Shown: positions 24,691 to 32,732 of the stretch, piece by piece
Layout: every line of letters starts with the position of its first letter
Numbering within the stretch: position 1 is the first letter of the stretch
Assembly: GCF_001428365.1 (NCBI RefSeq)
Contig: NZ_LMSH01000004.1
Coordinates: 275,270 to 339,269, forward strand
Direction of reading: 5' to 3'
DNA length: 64,000 bases
DNA from: Arthrobacter sp. Soil763
GTDB lineage: Bacteria > Actinomycetota > Actinomycetes > Actinomycetales > Micrococcaceae
Translations under genes and position numbers: made by a program
Notes under the pieces: model-generated
Database searches by the model: none
The model's input: only the letters and a program-made list of their open reading frames with translations
What the model was told of the DNA's origin: nothing

Positions 24691-26157
24691 TCAGCGCTCG
24701 GTCGCGAGCGGCCGCTCCGGGGTGTGCAGCCTCGTCATCAGCCGGGTGATCGTCCGCGGCACCCGGCCACGGGTGGCCCGCGACACCGCAACCATCACCG
24801 CGAAGGCCGCCGGCACCGTCCAGGCGGCCGGCTGGGCCAGCCAGGGCGGGGTCCCGGCGCCGCCAAGGACGGCGCCGGCCAGCATCGAGCCGCCGCAGAG
24901 CACCGCCCCGGTCAGCATCCCGGCGATGGCGCCGGCGTCGGTGAGGCCCCGCCACCAGATGCCCAGCAGCAGCACCGGGCAGATCGTCGAGGCCGTGAAG
25001 GCAAAGACCAGGCCCACGCTCCCGGCCAGGGCGGTGGAGTCGGTCATGCTCGCAATGCCCAGCGGCACCACCGCGGAGATGACGGCGGCGAGCCTGAACC
25101 CGCGGACACTGCCGCCGAGCACGTCCTGGCTGATGACCCCGGCCAGCGACACCACCAGGCCCGAGGTGGTGGACAGGAACGCGGCGAAGGCGCCCGCCAC
25201 GACCAGGGCGGACAGCATGTCCCCGGCGGGCCCGCCGACCAGCCGGCCCGGAAGGAGCAGCACCAGGGCGTCGGCCTGGCCGCTCTTGGCCAGTCCCGGC
25301 GCGAAGACGCGCCCGATCAGCCCGTACGCCGTCGGGAACAGATAGAAGACGGACAGCAGCCCCAGCACGATCAGCGTGGTCCGCCGGGCCGACTGGCCGT
25401 CCGGGTTGGTGTAGAACCGGACCAGCACGTGCGGCAGGCCGAGCGTGCCGAACAGCAGGGCCACCAGCAGCGAGATGTTCTGGTACGGCCCGGCAGGCGC
25501 CAGGGCCGTCGGATTGACGGCCGCCCCGGCAGCGGCGGGCGCGCCGGCGCCCGCGAGCGAAAACAGGATGAACAACGCAGGTACGGCCAGCGCCGTCAGT
25601 TTCAGCCAGTACTGGAACGCCTGGACGAAGGTGATGGACCGCATCCCGCCGGACACCACGGTCACGCAGACGACGGCGACCACGGCCGCCTGTCCCACCC
25701 AGGCCGGCAGGCCGGTGGTGATCCGGATCGCCAGCGCCGCGCCGTGGAGCTGCGGGACGATGTAGAGCCACCCGACCACGACCACTACGAAGCTCGTCAC
25801 CCGGCGGACCGCCCGCGAGTCCAGCCGGGCCTCGGTGAAATCCGGGATGGTGTACGCGCCGGAGCGCCGCAGCGGGGCGGCAACGAACAACAGCAGCATC
25901 AGGTATCCGGCGGTGTAGCCGACCGGAAACCACAACGCGTCGGTGCCCGAGAGCAGGATGAGGCCGGCGACGCCGAGGAAACTCGCGGCGGAAAGGTATT
26001 CGCCGCCGATGGCCGAGGCGTTCCACCACGGGCGCACCGTGCGGGAGGCGACGTAGAAGTCGCCGGTGGTCCGCGAAATCCGCAGGCCGTAAAAACCGAT
26101 TACGGCGGTGGCCAGCGAGACAGCAACGAAGGCGGCGACGCCGACGACGGGATTCAC
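24691..26157 (-). CDS. Sodium:solute symporter, acetate/pyruvate-permease (ActP) type
   Basis: A 488-residue SSS-family protein with about 13 helices. N-terminal features TGDFYVASRTVRPWWNASAIGGEYLSAAS and the later helix GGMRSITFVQAFQYWLK resemble cation/acetate symporters, which bring in acetate, propionate or pyruvate with Na+. It is the last gene of a minus-strand unit with a DUF485-like partner seven bases upstream, a LytTR regulator and a LytS kinase. This strongly suggests that the two-component system controls it. It is a paralogue of the plus-strand symporter at 29163. Confidence 0.85.
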   Translation of the reverse strand: MNPVVGVAAFVAVSLATAVIGFYGLRISRTTGDFYVASRTVRPWWNASAIGGEYLSAASFLGVAGLILLSGTDALWFPVGYTAGYLMLLLFVAAPLRRSGAYTIPDFTEARLDSRAVRRVTSFVVVVVGWLYIVPQLHGAALAIRITTGLPAWVGQAAVVAVVCVTVVSGGMRSITFVQAFQYWLKLTALAVPALFILFSLAGAGAPAAAGAAVNPTALAPAGPYQNISLLVALLFGTLGLPHVLVRFYTNPDGQSARRTTLIVLGLLSVFYLFPTAYGLIGRVFAPGLAKSGQADALVLLLPGRLVGGPAGDMLSALVVAGAFAAFLSTTSGLVVSLAGVISQDVLGGSVRGFRLAAVISAVVPLGIASMTDSTALAGSVGLVFAFTASTICPVLLLGIWWRGLTDAGAIAGMLTGAVLCGGSMLAGAVLGGAGTPPWLAQPAAWTVPAAFAVMVAVSRATRGRVPRTITRLMTRLHTPERPLATER

Positions 26158-26164
26158 GCCCCGC

Positions 26165-26623
26165 TCACCGGTCCCCGGCCAGGTCCCGGTAGCGGGACTC
26201 GTTCCGCGCCGCCGTCCGCACGTACAGCCACGCGCTGAGCCCGATCACCGGGTAAATGCCGGCGCCCAGCAACACCCAATCGAAGGGCAGCCCGGCGATC
26301 CGCAGCTCGGCCAGCCCCGGCACCACCCCCAGCAACAGCGCGAAGGCCAGCAGAATCAGCAGGAACCCCGCGGCCACGACGATCCCGAGACGCAGCTGGG
26401 AGCGGATCAGGGCCTGGACGAACACCTGCCCGGCGTCGGATTCCTCGGCGGCCTCACGCGCGTCGACGGCCGTGCGCAGCCCGGCGCCGCTGCCCGCGGC
26501 AGCCCCGCCTGCGGCAGCCCCGCCTGCGGGAACGCTGCCGGCCGGGGGATGTCCGGTGACCCCGGCTGCCTGGGCCCCTCCTGCGGGGCGGCCGCGCGGG
26601 GCCGTGACGCGGACGCGGGTCAT
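26165..26623 (-). CDS. DUF485-like small membrane subunit of symporter
   Basis: A 152-residue protein. The N-terminal half is a low-complexity Ala/Gly/Pro region with the repeat AGGAAAGG. The C-terminal half has two helices (LGIVVAAGFLLILLAFALLLG and DWVLLGAGIYPVIGLSAWLYV) ending in NESRYRDLAG. The two-helix layout and position directly before an ActP-type gene match DUF485 (YjcH) proteins, though the sequence is divergent. The ATG at 26623 overlaps the LytTR stop (ATGA), so I choose it over a longer frame. Its function in relatives is unknown; an accessory role in transport is inferred. Confidence 0.65.
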   Translation of the reverse strand: MTRVRVTAPRGRPAGGAQAAGVTGHPPAGSVPAGGAAAGGAAAGSGAGLRTAVDAREAAEESDAGQVFVQALIRSQLRLGIVVAAGFLLILLAFALLLGVVPGLAELRIAGLPFDWVLLGAGIYPVIGLSAWLYVRTAARNESRYRDLAGDR

Positions 26624-27339
26624 GCCTGCGGCCGGATCCGGGTGGCGCCGAGTTTCTCCCGGACCGGAGGCAGGTGCCGCCGGCTGATCGGCAGTTCGGC
26701 CCCGGCGACGGTGACGCTGGGACGGGCCGCGGCCAGTTTGAGGTGGCCCACGTGGTTCAGGGCGATCAGGTACGACCGGTGGATCCGCAGGAAACCGGCG
26801 TCGGCCCACTGCTGTTCGAGGTCCGCCAGGGGCACCCGGATCAGGTAGCTCGCATCCGCCGTGTGCAGGCGGGCGTAGTCGCCCTGAGCCTGGACGTAGG
26901 TGACGTCATCCCGCCGGATCATCTTGGTGGTTCCGCCCAGGTCCACAGTGATCATCTCCGGCGCCGGCGCGCCCTCCCGGATCAGCTCGCTGATCCGGCC
27001 GATCGATCTGGCCAGCCGCTCCGCGCGGACCGGCTTGAGCAGGTAGTCAACGGCGGCCAGTTCGAAGGCCTCCAGGGCGCAGTCCTCGTCGGCCGTGACG
27101 AAGACGACGGCGGGCGGCTTCGGGCTGCGGGAAATGACCCGGGCGATGTCCAGCCCGGAGAGGGCCGGCATGTGGATGTCGAGGAAGACCGCGTCGATGT
27201 CCTCCGCTTCGAGCGTACGCAGCGCCTCGGCGCCGGAGGACGCGCGGTGGATGGCCCCGATCCGCTCATCCCGGCCGAGCAGGAAGGCCAGCTCTTCGAC
27301 AGCGGGCAGCTCGTCATCGGCGACGAGGACGTTAATCAT
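26620..27339 (-). CDS. LytTR-family response regulator
   Basis: A 239-residue regulator. Its receiver domain (NVLVADDELPAVEELAFLL, phospho-acceptor Asp in FLDIHMP, Lys in LLKPVRAERL) is followed by a LytTR DNA-binding domain (VTYVQAQGDYARLHT, FLRIHRSYLIALNHV, LPISRRHLPPVREKL). LytTR proteins bind paired direct repeats and often control uptake of pyruvate-like substrates. The ATG has TACCCT exactly six bases before it, the leaderless arrangement. It is downstream of the LytS kinase and overlaps the DUF485-like gene by four bases. Confidence 0.9.
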   Translation of the reverse strand: MINVLVADDELPAVEELAFLLGRDERIGAIHRASSGAEALRTLEAEDIDAVFLDIHMPALSGLDIARVISRSPKPPAVVFVTADEDCALEAFELAAVDYLLKPVRAERLARSIGRISELIREGAPAPEMITVDLGGTTKMIRRDDVTYVQAQGDYARLHTADASYLIRVPLADLEQQWADAGFLRIHRSYLIALNHVGHLKLAAARPSVTVAGAELPISRRHLPPVREKLGATRIRPQA

Positions 27340-27345
27340 GGTTCT

Positions 27346-27351
27346 AGGGTA
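27346..27351 (-). promoter_or_regulatory. -10 box for leaderless LytTR regulator transcript
   Basis: Minus-strand TACCCT followed by AGAACC and the ATG at 27339. It gives the regulator and the symporter pair a promoter of their own inside the kinase-regulator unit. The -35 is weak. Confidence 0.45.
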
Positions 27352-27374
27352 CTGCCGGGTAGGGGCGGGGCCGC

Positions 27375-28589
27375 TCAGGCGTCGTGCATCGGCTGGGACT
27401 TGGGCACCCGCAGGGTGATCAGCGTGCCCTCGCCGGGGGCCGTCTCGATGACCAGGCCGTTGTCCTCGCCGTAGACCTGCCGCAGCCGGGCATCCACGTT
27501 CCGCAGGCCGACGTGGTCGCCGTCGCCGTGTCCGGCCAGCATGGCCCGCAGTTTCTCCGGATCCATGCCGACGCCGTCGTCCTCGATCGTGACCTCGGCG
27601 AAGGCCCCGGAGTCGTTGGCGGTAATCGTGATGTGCCCCGGGCCTTCCTTGGCCTCGAGGCCGTGCCGGACCGCGTTTTCCACCAGCGGCTGCAGGCTCA
27701 GGAACGGGATCACCGTGCTGAGTACCTCGGGCGCGATCCGCAGGCTCACCTGCACCCGGTCGCCGAACCGGGCCCGCTCCAGCAGCAGGTAGCGGTCGAT
27801 GCAGCGCAGCTCCTCAGCCAGGGTCGTGAAGTCCCCGTGCCGGCGGAACGAATAGCGGGTGAAATCGGCGAACTCGACCACCAGTTCCCGCGCGCGGACC
27901 GGGTCGGTGTTGATGAAGGAAGCAATCGCGTTCAGCGAGTTGTAGATGAAGTGCGGGCTGATCTGGGCCCGGAGTGCCCGGACTTCGGCCTCCATCAGCA
28001 GGGTCCGGGAGGCGTCCAGCTCGGCCAGCTCCACCTGCGTCGCCACCCAGTCGGCCACCTCGCTGGTCGCGCGCACCAGCCCGGACCCGGCGGCCGGGGC
28101 AAACGCCGCCACCACCCCCACCACCCGGGTTCCGGCCTTGATCGGGGCGATCACAACGGCGCGCTCCGCCCCGGGGGCGGTCGGTGCCGCCTTTCCATTG
28201 GCGAGCAGCTGCAGCTCGCCGGCCGGGATGACGGCGGTGTGGCCGCCCTCGAGCACCCGGGCGGCCAGGCCCATCAGGGCAGGCTTCAACTCCTCGGCCG
28301 AGCCGTCCCAGGCCAGCACCCCGGCGGTGTCGGTGATGGCCAGCGCGTCGCAGCCGAGCAGGCTGCGCAGCTGCCGGCTGGCCTTCGCGGCGCCGGCCGG
28401 GTTGAGGCCGGTGCGCAGGTACTGGCCCGCCCGCGAGGCGGCGTGCAGGGTCTTGTACGTCGCCCGTTCCGCGTCGGTGCCCAGCTCCCGGAAGGAACGC
28501 AGGACCTTGAGTCCGACAGCGACGACGACGGCGATCGCCAGGGCGATCACGGCGATCGCGGCGGCGGTGAAGAGGGGGGAGTCCGGCAT
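27375..28589 (-). CDS. LytS-type sensor histidine kinase
   Basis: A 404-residue kinase. One N-terminal membrane helix (AAIAVIALAIAVVVAVGLKVL) is followed by a GAF-like sensory region (about 75-205), then the His_kinase domain with the phospho-His in QISPHFIYNSLNAIA. The ATPase domain has LVENAVRHG (N box), IEDDGVGM (G1) and GLRNVDARL. Unlike classical LytS it lacks the multi-helix 5TM sensor and carries an intracellular GAF-type sensor, so the signal may be internal. The ATG has TACGCT exactly six bases upstream. Confidence 0.88.
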   Translation of the reverse strand: MPDSPLFTAAAIAVIALAIAVVVAVGLKVLRSFRELGTDAERATYKTLHAASRAGQYLRTGLNPAGAAKASRQLRSLLGCDALAITDTAGVLAWDGSAEELKPALMGLAARVLEGGHTAVIPAGELQLLANGKAAPTAPGAERAVVIAPIKAGTRVVGVVAAFAPAAGSGLVRATSEVADWVATQVELAELDASRTLLMEAEVRALRAQISPHFIYNSLNAIASFINTDPVRARELVVEFADFTRYSFRRHGDFTTLAEELRCIDRYLLLERARFGDRVQVSLRIAPEVLSTVIPFLSLQPLVENAVRHGLEAKEGPGHITITANDSGAFAEVTIEDDGVGMDPEKLRAMLAGHGDGDHVGLRNVDARLRQVYGEDNGLVIETAPGEGTLITLRVPKSQPMHDA

Positions 28590-28595
28590 GCTGCC

Positions 28596-28601
28596 AGCGT
28601 A
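28596..28601 (-). promoter_or_regulatory. -10 box for leaderless LytS kinase transcript
   Basis: Minus-strand TACGCT, six bases (GGCAGC), then the ATG at 28589. Confidence 0.42.
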
Positions 28602-28699
28602 GCGCCCGGACGCGGCGCGGCGCCGTTGGGCGCAGCAGGGCGACCGTTGAGCGACAGGAAACGCGGCGGTGCTGGAATGTAATGCACGTCACGGTGCAC

Positions 28700-28715
28700 A
28701 GTGATTGCTGTCACA
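28700..28715. promoter_or_regulatory. CRP/GlxR-like site upstream of DUF485-actP
   Basis: AGTGATTGCTGTCACA matches TGTGA-N6-TCACA with one mismatch at the first base. It lies between the divergent kinase and DUF485-actP units, 70 bp before the DUF485 start. CRP/GlxR control of acetate uptake is known in Corynebacterium. The link here is inferred. Confidence 0.5.
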
Positions 28716-28785
28716 TCGTGCCGGAAGTCTCTTTCCCGGAGCCCGGGCAGCCGGGGTGGCGCGCCAGTCTCAATGAGGAGGAACA

Positions 28786-29166
28786 ATGGGTCACGACGCC
28801 CAGGGAACGGACGCAGCGGCGTCCGTGGACTTCAAGGAAGTCCAGTCGACGGAGCAGTTCCAGGAACTGCGCAAACGTCACCGCAGCTTTGTCTTTCCGA
28901 TGGCCATCGCATTCCTGCTGTGGTACTTCGCCTACGTCCTGCTCGCTGACTACGCGGTGGGCTTCATGTCCACAAAGGTCTGGGGCAACATCAACATCGG
29001 CCTGATCCTGGGGCTGCTGCAGTTCGTCTCCACCTTCGCCATCACCGGCTGGTACGTCAGCTACTCCAACCGGAAGCTGGATCCGATCGCCTCGGAGATC
29101 CGCCACGGGATCGAAGGCCACGAGTTCGACAAGCACGGCAACCCAGTGAGCGGAACGGCAAAATGA
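28786..29166 (+). CDS. yjcH: DUF485 (YjcH-like) membrane protein
   Basis: A 126-residue protein with two helices (about 45-65 and 78-100) and the DUF485 core FQELRKRHRSFVFPMAIAF, YFAYVLLADYAVGFM and GLLQFVSTFAITGWYV. YjcH is co-encoded with ActP in E. coli, and its role is still unclear. AATGAGGAGGAAC before the ATG is a strong ribosome site. The stop overlaps the symporter start (ATGA). Better conserved than the DUF485-like protein at 26165. Confidence 0.9.
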   Translation: MGHDAQGTDAAASVDFKEVQSTEQFQELRKRHRSFVFPMAIAFLLWYFAYVLLADYAVGFMSTKVWGNINIGLILGLLQFVSTFAITGWYVSYSNRKLDPIASEIRHGIEGHEFDKHGNPVSGTAK

Positions 29167-30779
29167 CACTTATGGTACCTGCGGTCAACGTTGCCGCCCT
29201 CAAAGACACCACCCTGCTGAACATGGGCATCTTCGCCCTGTTCGTCGCGGTCACCATGGTGATCGTGTTCCGTGCCAGCCGCAACAACAAGACGGCGGCC
29301 GACTACTACGCCGCCGGCCGCTCGTTCACCGGCTCGCAAAACGGCACTGCCATCGCCGGCGACTACCTGTCCGCGGCGTCGTTCCTGGGCATCACGGGCG
29401 CCATCGCGATCAACGGCTACGACGGCTTCATGTACTCCATCGGCTTCCTCGTCGCCTGGCTCGTCGCCCTGCTGCTGGTCGCGGAACTGCTCCGCAACAC
29501 CGGCAAGTTCACCATGGCCGACGTCCTGTCCTTCCGGCTGAAGCAGCGTCCGGTCCGGATCGCCGCCGCCATCTCCACCCTGGCGGTGTGCTTCTTCTAC
29601 CTGCTGGCGCAGATGGCCGGTGCGGGCAGCCTCATCTCGCTGCTGCTGGGCATCAGCGACTGGGGCGGCCAGGCCCTGGTGATTATCGTCGTCGGCGCCC
29701 TGATGATCATGTACGTCCTGATCGGCGGCATGAAGGGCACCACCTGGGTCCAGATCATCAAGGCGATGCTGCTGATCGCGGGCGCTGCGGTCATGACCTT
29801 CTGGGTCCTGGCGATCTACGGCTTCAACCTCTCCGACCTGCTCGGCGGTGCGGCGGAAACGGCCAAGAACCCGGCCGTGCTGAACCCGGGCCTGCAGTAC
29901 GGCAAGTCCGACACGACCAAGCTGGACTTCATGTCCCTGGGCCTGGCCCTGGTGCTCGGCACCGCGGCACTGCCGCACGTGCTGATGCGCTTCTACACGG
30001 TCCCGACCGCCAAGGAAGCCCGCAAGTCCGTGGTCTGGTCCATTTGGCTGATCGGCCTGTTCTATCTGTTCACCCTGGTGCTGGGCTACGGCGCCGCGGC
30101 CCTCGTCGGCGCGGACACCATCAAGGGCGCCCCGGGCGGGGTCAACTCGGCCGCTCCGCTGCTGGCCTTCCACCTCGGCGGCCCGCTGCTGCTGGGCTTC
30201 ATCTCGGCGGTGGCCTTCGCGACCATCCTCGCCGTCGTTGCCGGCCTGACCATCACGGCGGCGGCGTCCTTCGCCCATGACATCTACGCCAACGTCCTGG
30301 CCAAGGGCAACGCGGACCCGGACACCGAGGTACGGGTGGCCCGCCGCACGGTGATCGTGATCGGCATCCTGGCGATCGTCGGCGGCATCTTCGCCAACGG
30401 CCAGAACGTGGCCTTCCTGGTCGCGCTGGCCTTCGCCGTCGCGGCGTCCGCGAACCTGCCGACGATCATCTACTCGCTGTTCTGGCGCAAGTTCACCACG
30501 CAGGGCGCCATCTGGAGCATGTACGGCGGGCTCGCGTCCGCGATCATCCTGATCGCCCTCTCGCCGGTGGTCTCCGGCGCGAAGACGTCGATGATTCCCG
30601 GGGCCAACTTTGCGATCTTCCCGCTCAGCAACCCCGGCATCGTCTCCATCCCGCTCGCGTTCTTCCTGGGCTGGCTGGGTACGGTGCTGGACAAGAAGAC
30701 CGAAGACACCACCAAGCAGGCCGAGATGGAAGTCCGCTCCCTGACCGGTGTGGGCGCCGAAAAGGCCACCAACCACTAA
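29163..30779 (+). CDS. actP: Cation/acetate symporter
   Basis: A 538-residue SSS-family symporter closely resembling ActP. Features include KTAADYYAAGRSFTGSQNG, GDYLSAASFLGITGAIA, SLLLGISDWGGQALVIIVVG, GGMKGTTWVQIIKA and PHVLMRFYTVPTAKEARKS. It transports acetate and related monocarboxylates with Na+. About 13 helices; the C-terminal tail is polar. It is translationally coupled to the DUF485 gene and ends at a strong terminator. It is paralogous to the minus-strand symporter at 24691, with the two-component system lying between them. Confidence 0.92.
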   Translation: MTLMVPAVNVAALKDTTLLNMGIFALFVAVTMVIVFRASRNNKTAADYYAAGRSFTGSQNGTAIAGDYLSAASFLGITGAIAINGYDGFMYSIGFLVAWLVALLLVAELLRNTGKFTMADVLSFRLKQRPVRIAAAISTLAVCFFYLLAQMAGAGSLISLLLGISDWGGQALVIIVVGALMIMYVLIGGMKGTTWVQIIKAMLLIAGAAVMTFWVLAIYGFNLSDLLGGAAETAKNPAVLNPGLQYGKSDTTKLDFMSLGLALVLGTAALPHVLMRFYTVPTAKEARKSVVWSIWLIGLFYLFTLVLGYGAAALVGADTIKGAPGGVNSAAPLLAFHLGGPLLLGFISAVAFATILAVVAGLTITAAASFAHDIYANVLAKGNADPDTEVRVARRTVIVIGILAIVGGIFANGQNVAFLVALAFAVAASANLPTIIYSLFWRKFTTQGAIWSMYGGLASAIILIALSPVVSGAKTSMIPGANFAIFPLSNPGIVSIPLAFFLGWLGTVLDKKTEDTTKQAEMEVRSLTGVGAEKATNH

Positions 30780-30799
30780 ACGGCCCTGCCGTCGAAAAG

Positions 30800-30834
30800 A
30801 GAACCCCCGCGCCACGGCGCGGGGGTTCTTTTTT
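30800..30834 (+). terminator. Terminator after actP
   Basis: AGAACCCCCGCG pairs with CGCGGGGGTTCT around a small loop, followed by six T. A canonical intrinsic terminator. Confidence 0.92.
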
Positions 30835-30880
30835 GTCCTGCGGGCTGATTGGGCCGTGCCGGCTGTGCCTGTGCCCCCGG

Positions 30881-31357
30881 CTACGCCTCCGCAGCCGGGC
30901 CGCGCTCGAGCAACGGCTGGATCCGGAAGGGGATCAGTTCGCCCATGGCGAGGGCGGTGTCGGTGCGGTCGACGCCGTCGCACCCCAGGATCTTGCCGTT
31001 GATCCGGAACAGATCCTCGGCGTCGAGCGCCACCACCCGCAGCAGCAGGTCCGCCGAGCCGGTGAGGCCGTAGCCTTCCAGGATCTCCGGGATTCCGGCC
31101 AGTTCCTCCGCCAGGGTGCCCAGCTTCTGCTGCTGGACGTGCACGGAGATGAAAGCCATCAGCGGGTAGCCGAGGGCCGCCGGGTTGATCCGGCGCTCGA
31201 AGGAGAGGAAGGCGTGCTTCTTCTCCAGCCGGGCCATCCGGGCCTGCACCGTGTTCCGGGACAAGCCCAGCTTCTGCGCCAGCGCCACGACGGTGCGGCC
31301 GGGATCACGGGCCATGGCCGAAAGCAGGCGGGTGTCCGTGCCATCCAAAGCTTGCAT
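30881..31357 (-). CDS. Lrp/AsnC-family regulator (BkdR-like)
   Basis: A 158-residue protein with an N-terminal HTH (LSAMARDPGRTVVALAQKLGLSRNTVQARMARLE) and a C-terminal RAM ligand-binding domain (YPLMAFISVHVQQQKL, GSADLLLRVVALDAEDL). It is divergent from bkdABC, the usual place for the BkdR regulator of branched-chain keto acid dehydrogenase, so branched-chain amino acids are the likely effectors. The ATG at 31357 is chosen; the frame is open 15 codons further up. A TAATCT -10 lies eight bases upstream. A CTTGC-N7-GCAAG palindrome covers the start codon, suggesting autoregulation. Confidence 0.85.
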   Translation of the reverse strand: MQALDGTDTRLLSAMARDPGRTVVALAQKLGLSRNTVQARMARLEKKHAFLSFERRINPAALGYPLMAFISVHVQQQKLGTLAEELAGIPEILEGYGLTGSADLLLRVVALDAEDLFRINGKILGCDGVDRTDTALAMGELIPFRIQPLLERGPAAEA

Positions 31358-31367
31358 AATGCGCAAG
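31351..31367. promoter_or_regulatory. Palindrome over the Lrp-type gene start (candidate auto-operator)
   Basis: CTTGC-ATAATGC-GCAAG, 5-bp perfect arms with a TTGC/GCAA core as in Lrp-family sites. It overlaps the ATG and sits next to the TAATCT -10 (complement of 31366-31371). Confidence 0.45.
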
Positions 31368-31424
31368 ATTAGCACGGTCCAGGAGGACTCAGGCGTGCAC
31401 AATGCTCAACTTCTTCCGGGGTGG

Positions 31425-31457
31425 TTGTACCCTCTGGCACTTGTGAGTAGGGTCACA
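31425..31457 (+). promoter_or_regulatory. bkdABC promoter with overlapping CRP/GlxR palindrome
   Basis: -35 TTGTAC (31425-31430), a 17-bp spacer and -10 TAGGGT (31448-31453). The -10 is inside TTGTGA-GTAGGG-TCACAA (31441-31458), whose core TGTGA-N6-TCACA is a perfect CRP/GlxR consensus. Overlap with the -10 predicts repression. The transcript would start near 31460, with about 94 nt of leader. Confidence 0.65.
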
Positions 31458-31553
31458 ATTATCCGGGGCAACGGCGCCCGGGTGGCCTTCGCGCGCTGGG
31501 ATCACGAGTTCCGCGGGCCGGGTCAGACGACGTCAGAAGGTTGCGGACAAACT

Positions 31554-32732
31554 GTGTTTACCGACGACGCGGGCAAGGGCGGCATGGCCGCCGGCGGGCC
31601 CGGGAACAGTGCAGATTCAAACAGGCGCTCGGGCGGGGATCTCGTCCAGCTCATCACCCCGGGGGGTGAACGCGTCAGCCACCCTGAGTTCGACACCTGG
31701 GTCCAGGACATCAGCGACGAACAGCTCGCGTCCCTCTACGAAGACATGGCGGTCATCCGCCGCATCGACGCGGAAGCCACCGCCCTGCAGCGCCAGGGCG
31801 AGCTCGCCCTCTGGCCGCCGCTGCTGGGCCAGGAAGCTTCGCAGATCGGCTCGGTGCGGGCACTCCGCGACGACGACTTCGTCTTCCCCAGCTACCGGGA
31901 CAACGGCGTTGCCTACTGCCGCGGCGTCAAGCCCTCGGACATCGTCAAGGCCTGGCGCGGCAATGCCCTGGCCGGCTGGGACCCCTACACGGTGAACGTC
32001 GCGACCCAGCAAATCATCATCGGCGCCCAGTCGCTGCACGCCACCGGTTACGCCATGGGGATCCAGAACGACGGCGCCGACTCGGTGGCCGTGGCCTACT
32101 TCGGCGACGGCGCCACGAGCGAAGGCGACGTCAACGAGGCCATGGTCTTCGCGGCGAGCTTCCAGGCCCCGGTGGTGTTCTTCTGCCAGAACAACCACTG
32201 GGCCATCTCCGAACCCGTCCGTTTGCAGTCCCACATCCAGATCGCGGACCGCGCCTCCGGCTTCGGCATCCCGAGCATGCGGGTGGACGGCAACGACGTG
32301 CTCGCCGTCATGGCCGCCACCCGGATCGCCCTCGACCGGGCCCGCCGCGGCGGCGGACCCAGCTTCATCGAAGCCGTCACCTACCGGATGGGGCCGCACA
32401 CGACGGCGGATGACCCCACCCGCTACCGCGACGCCAACGAACTCGAGGACTGGGCCGCCAAGGACCCGATCAGCAGGCTCAAGGCACTGCTCGAGCGCAA
32501 GGGCCTGCTCACCGAAGAGCTCGAGGCCGCCGTCGCCGCGAAGGCCGACGCCGTCGCGAAGGAACTGCGCGCCGGCACCATCAACATGCCCGGACCGCAG
32601 CCGCTGGACATCTTCAAACACGTCTACAGCACCCCCAACTCCTGGCTGGACCGCCAGGAGGACCACTACACCCGTTACCTGGCTTCCTTCGGCGATCCCG
32701 CAGGTGCCGCTTCCGAAGAAGGTGCACGCTGA
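31554..32732 (+). CDS. bkdA: Branched-chain 2-oxoacid dehydrogenase E1 component, alpha subunit
   Basis: A ThDP-dependent subunit decarboxylating branched-chain keto acids from Leu, Ile and Val. It shows the ThDP-binding block YFGDGATSEGDVNEAMVFA (GDG...N), PSYRDNGVAYCRGV, QNNHWAISEP and the phosphorylation-loop-like YRMGPHTTADDPTRY. The start is uncertain: I take the GTG at 31554 (392 residues). AGAAGG is rather far upstream, and an ATG at 31584 is an alternative. The upstream open frame overlaps the Lrp gene and promoter and is rejected. Pyruvate dehydrogenase is possible, but the neighbours (Lrp regulator, leucine operon) and the M. tuberculosis bkdABC-citE order favour the branched-chain enzyme. 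Confidence 0.85.
   Translation: MFTDDAGKGGMAAGGPGNSADSNRRSGGDLVQLITPGGERVSHPEFDTWVQDISDEQLASLYEDMAVIRRIDAEATALQRQGELALWPPLLGQEASQIGSVRALRDDDFVFPSYRDNGVAYCRGVKPSDIVKAWRGNALAGWDPYTVNVATQQIIIGAQSLHATGYAMGIQNDGADSVAVAYFGDGATSEGDVNEAMVFAASFQAPVVFFCQNNHWAISEPVRLQSHIQIADRASGFGIPSMRVDGNDVLAVMAATRIALDRARRGGGPSFIEAVTYRMGPHTTADDPTRYRDANELEDWAAKDPISRLKALLERKGLLTEELEAAVAAKADAVAKELRAGTINMPGPQPLDIFKHVYSTPNSWLDRQEDHYTRYLASFGDPAGAASEEGAR

Noticed and set aside
31185..31553. Longer N-terminus for the bkdA product
   Set aside because: The stretch is antisense to the Lrp-type gene and covers the promoter and CRP-like palindrome; its residues do not resemble E1 alpha proteins.
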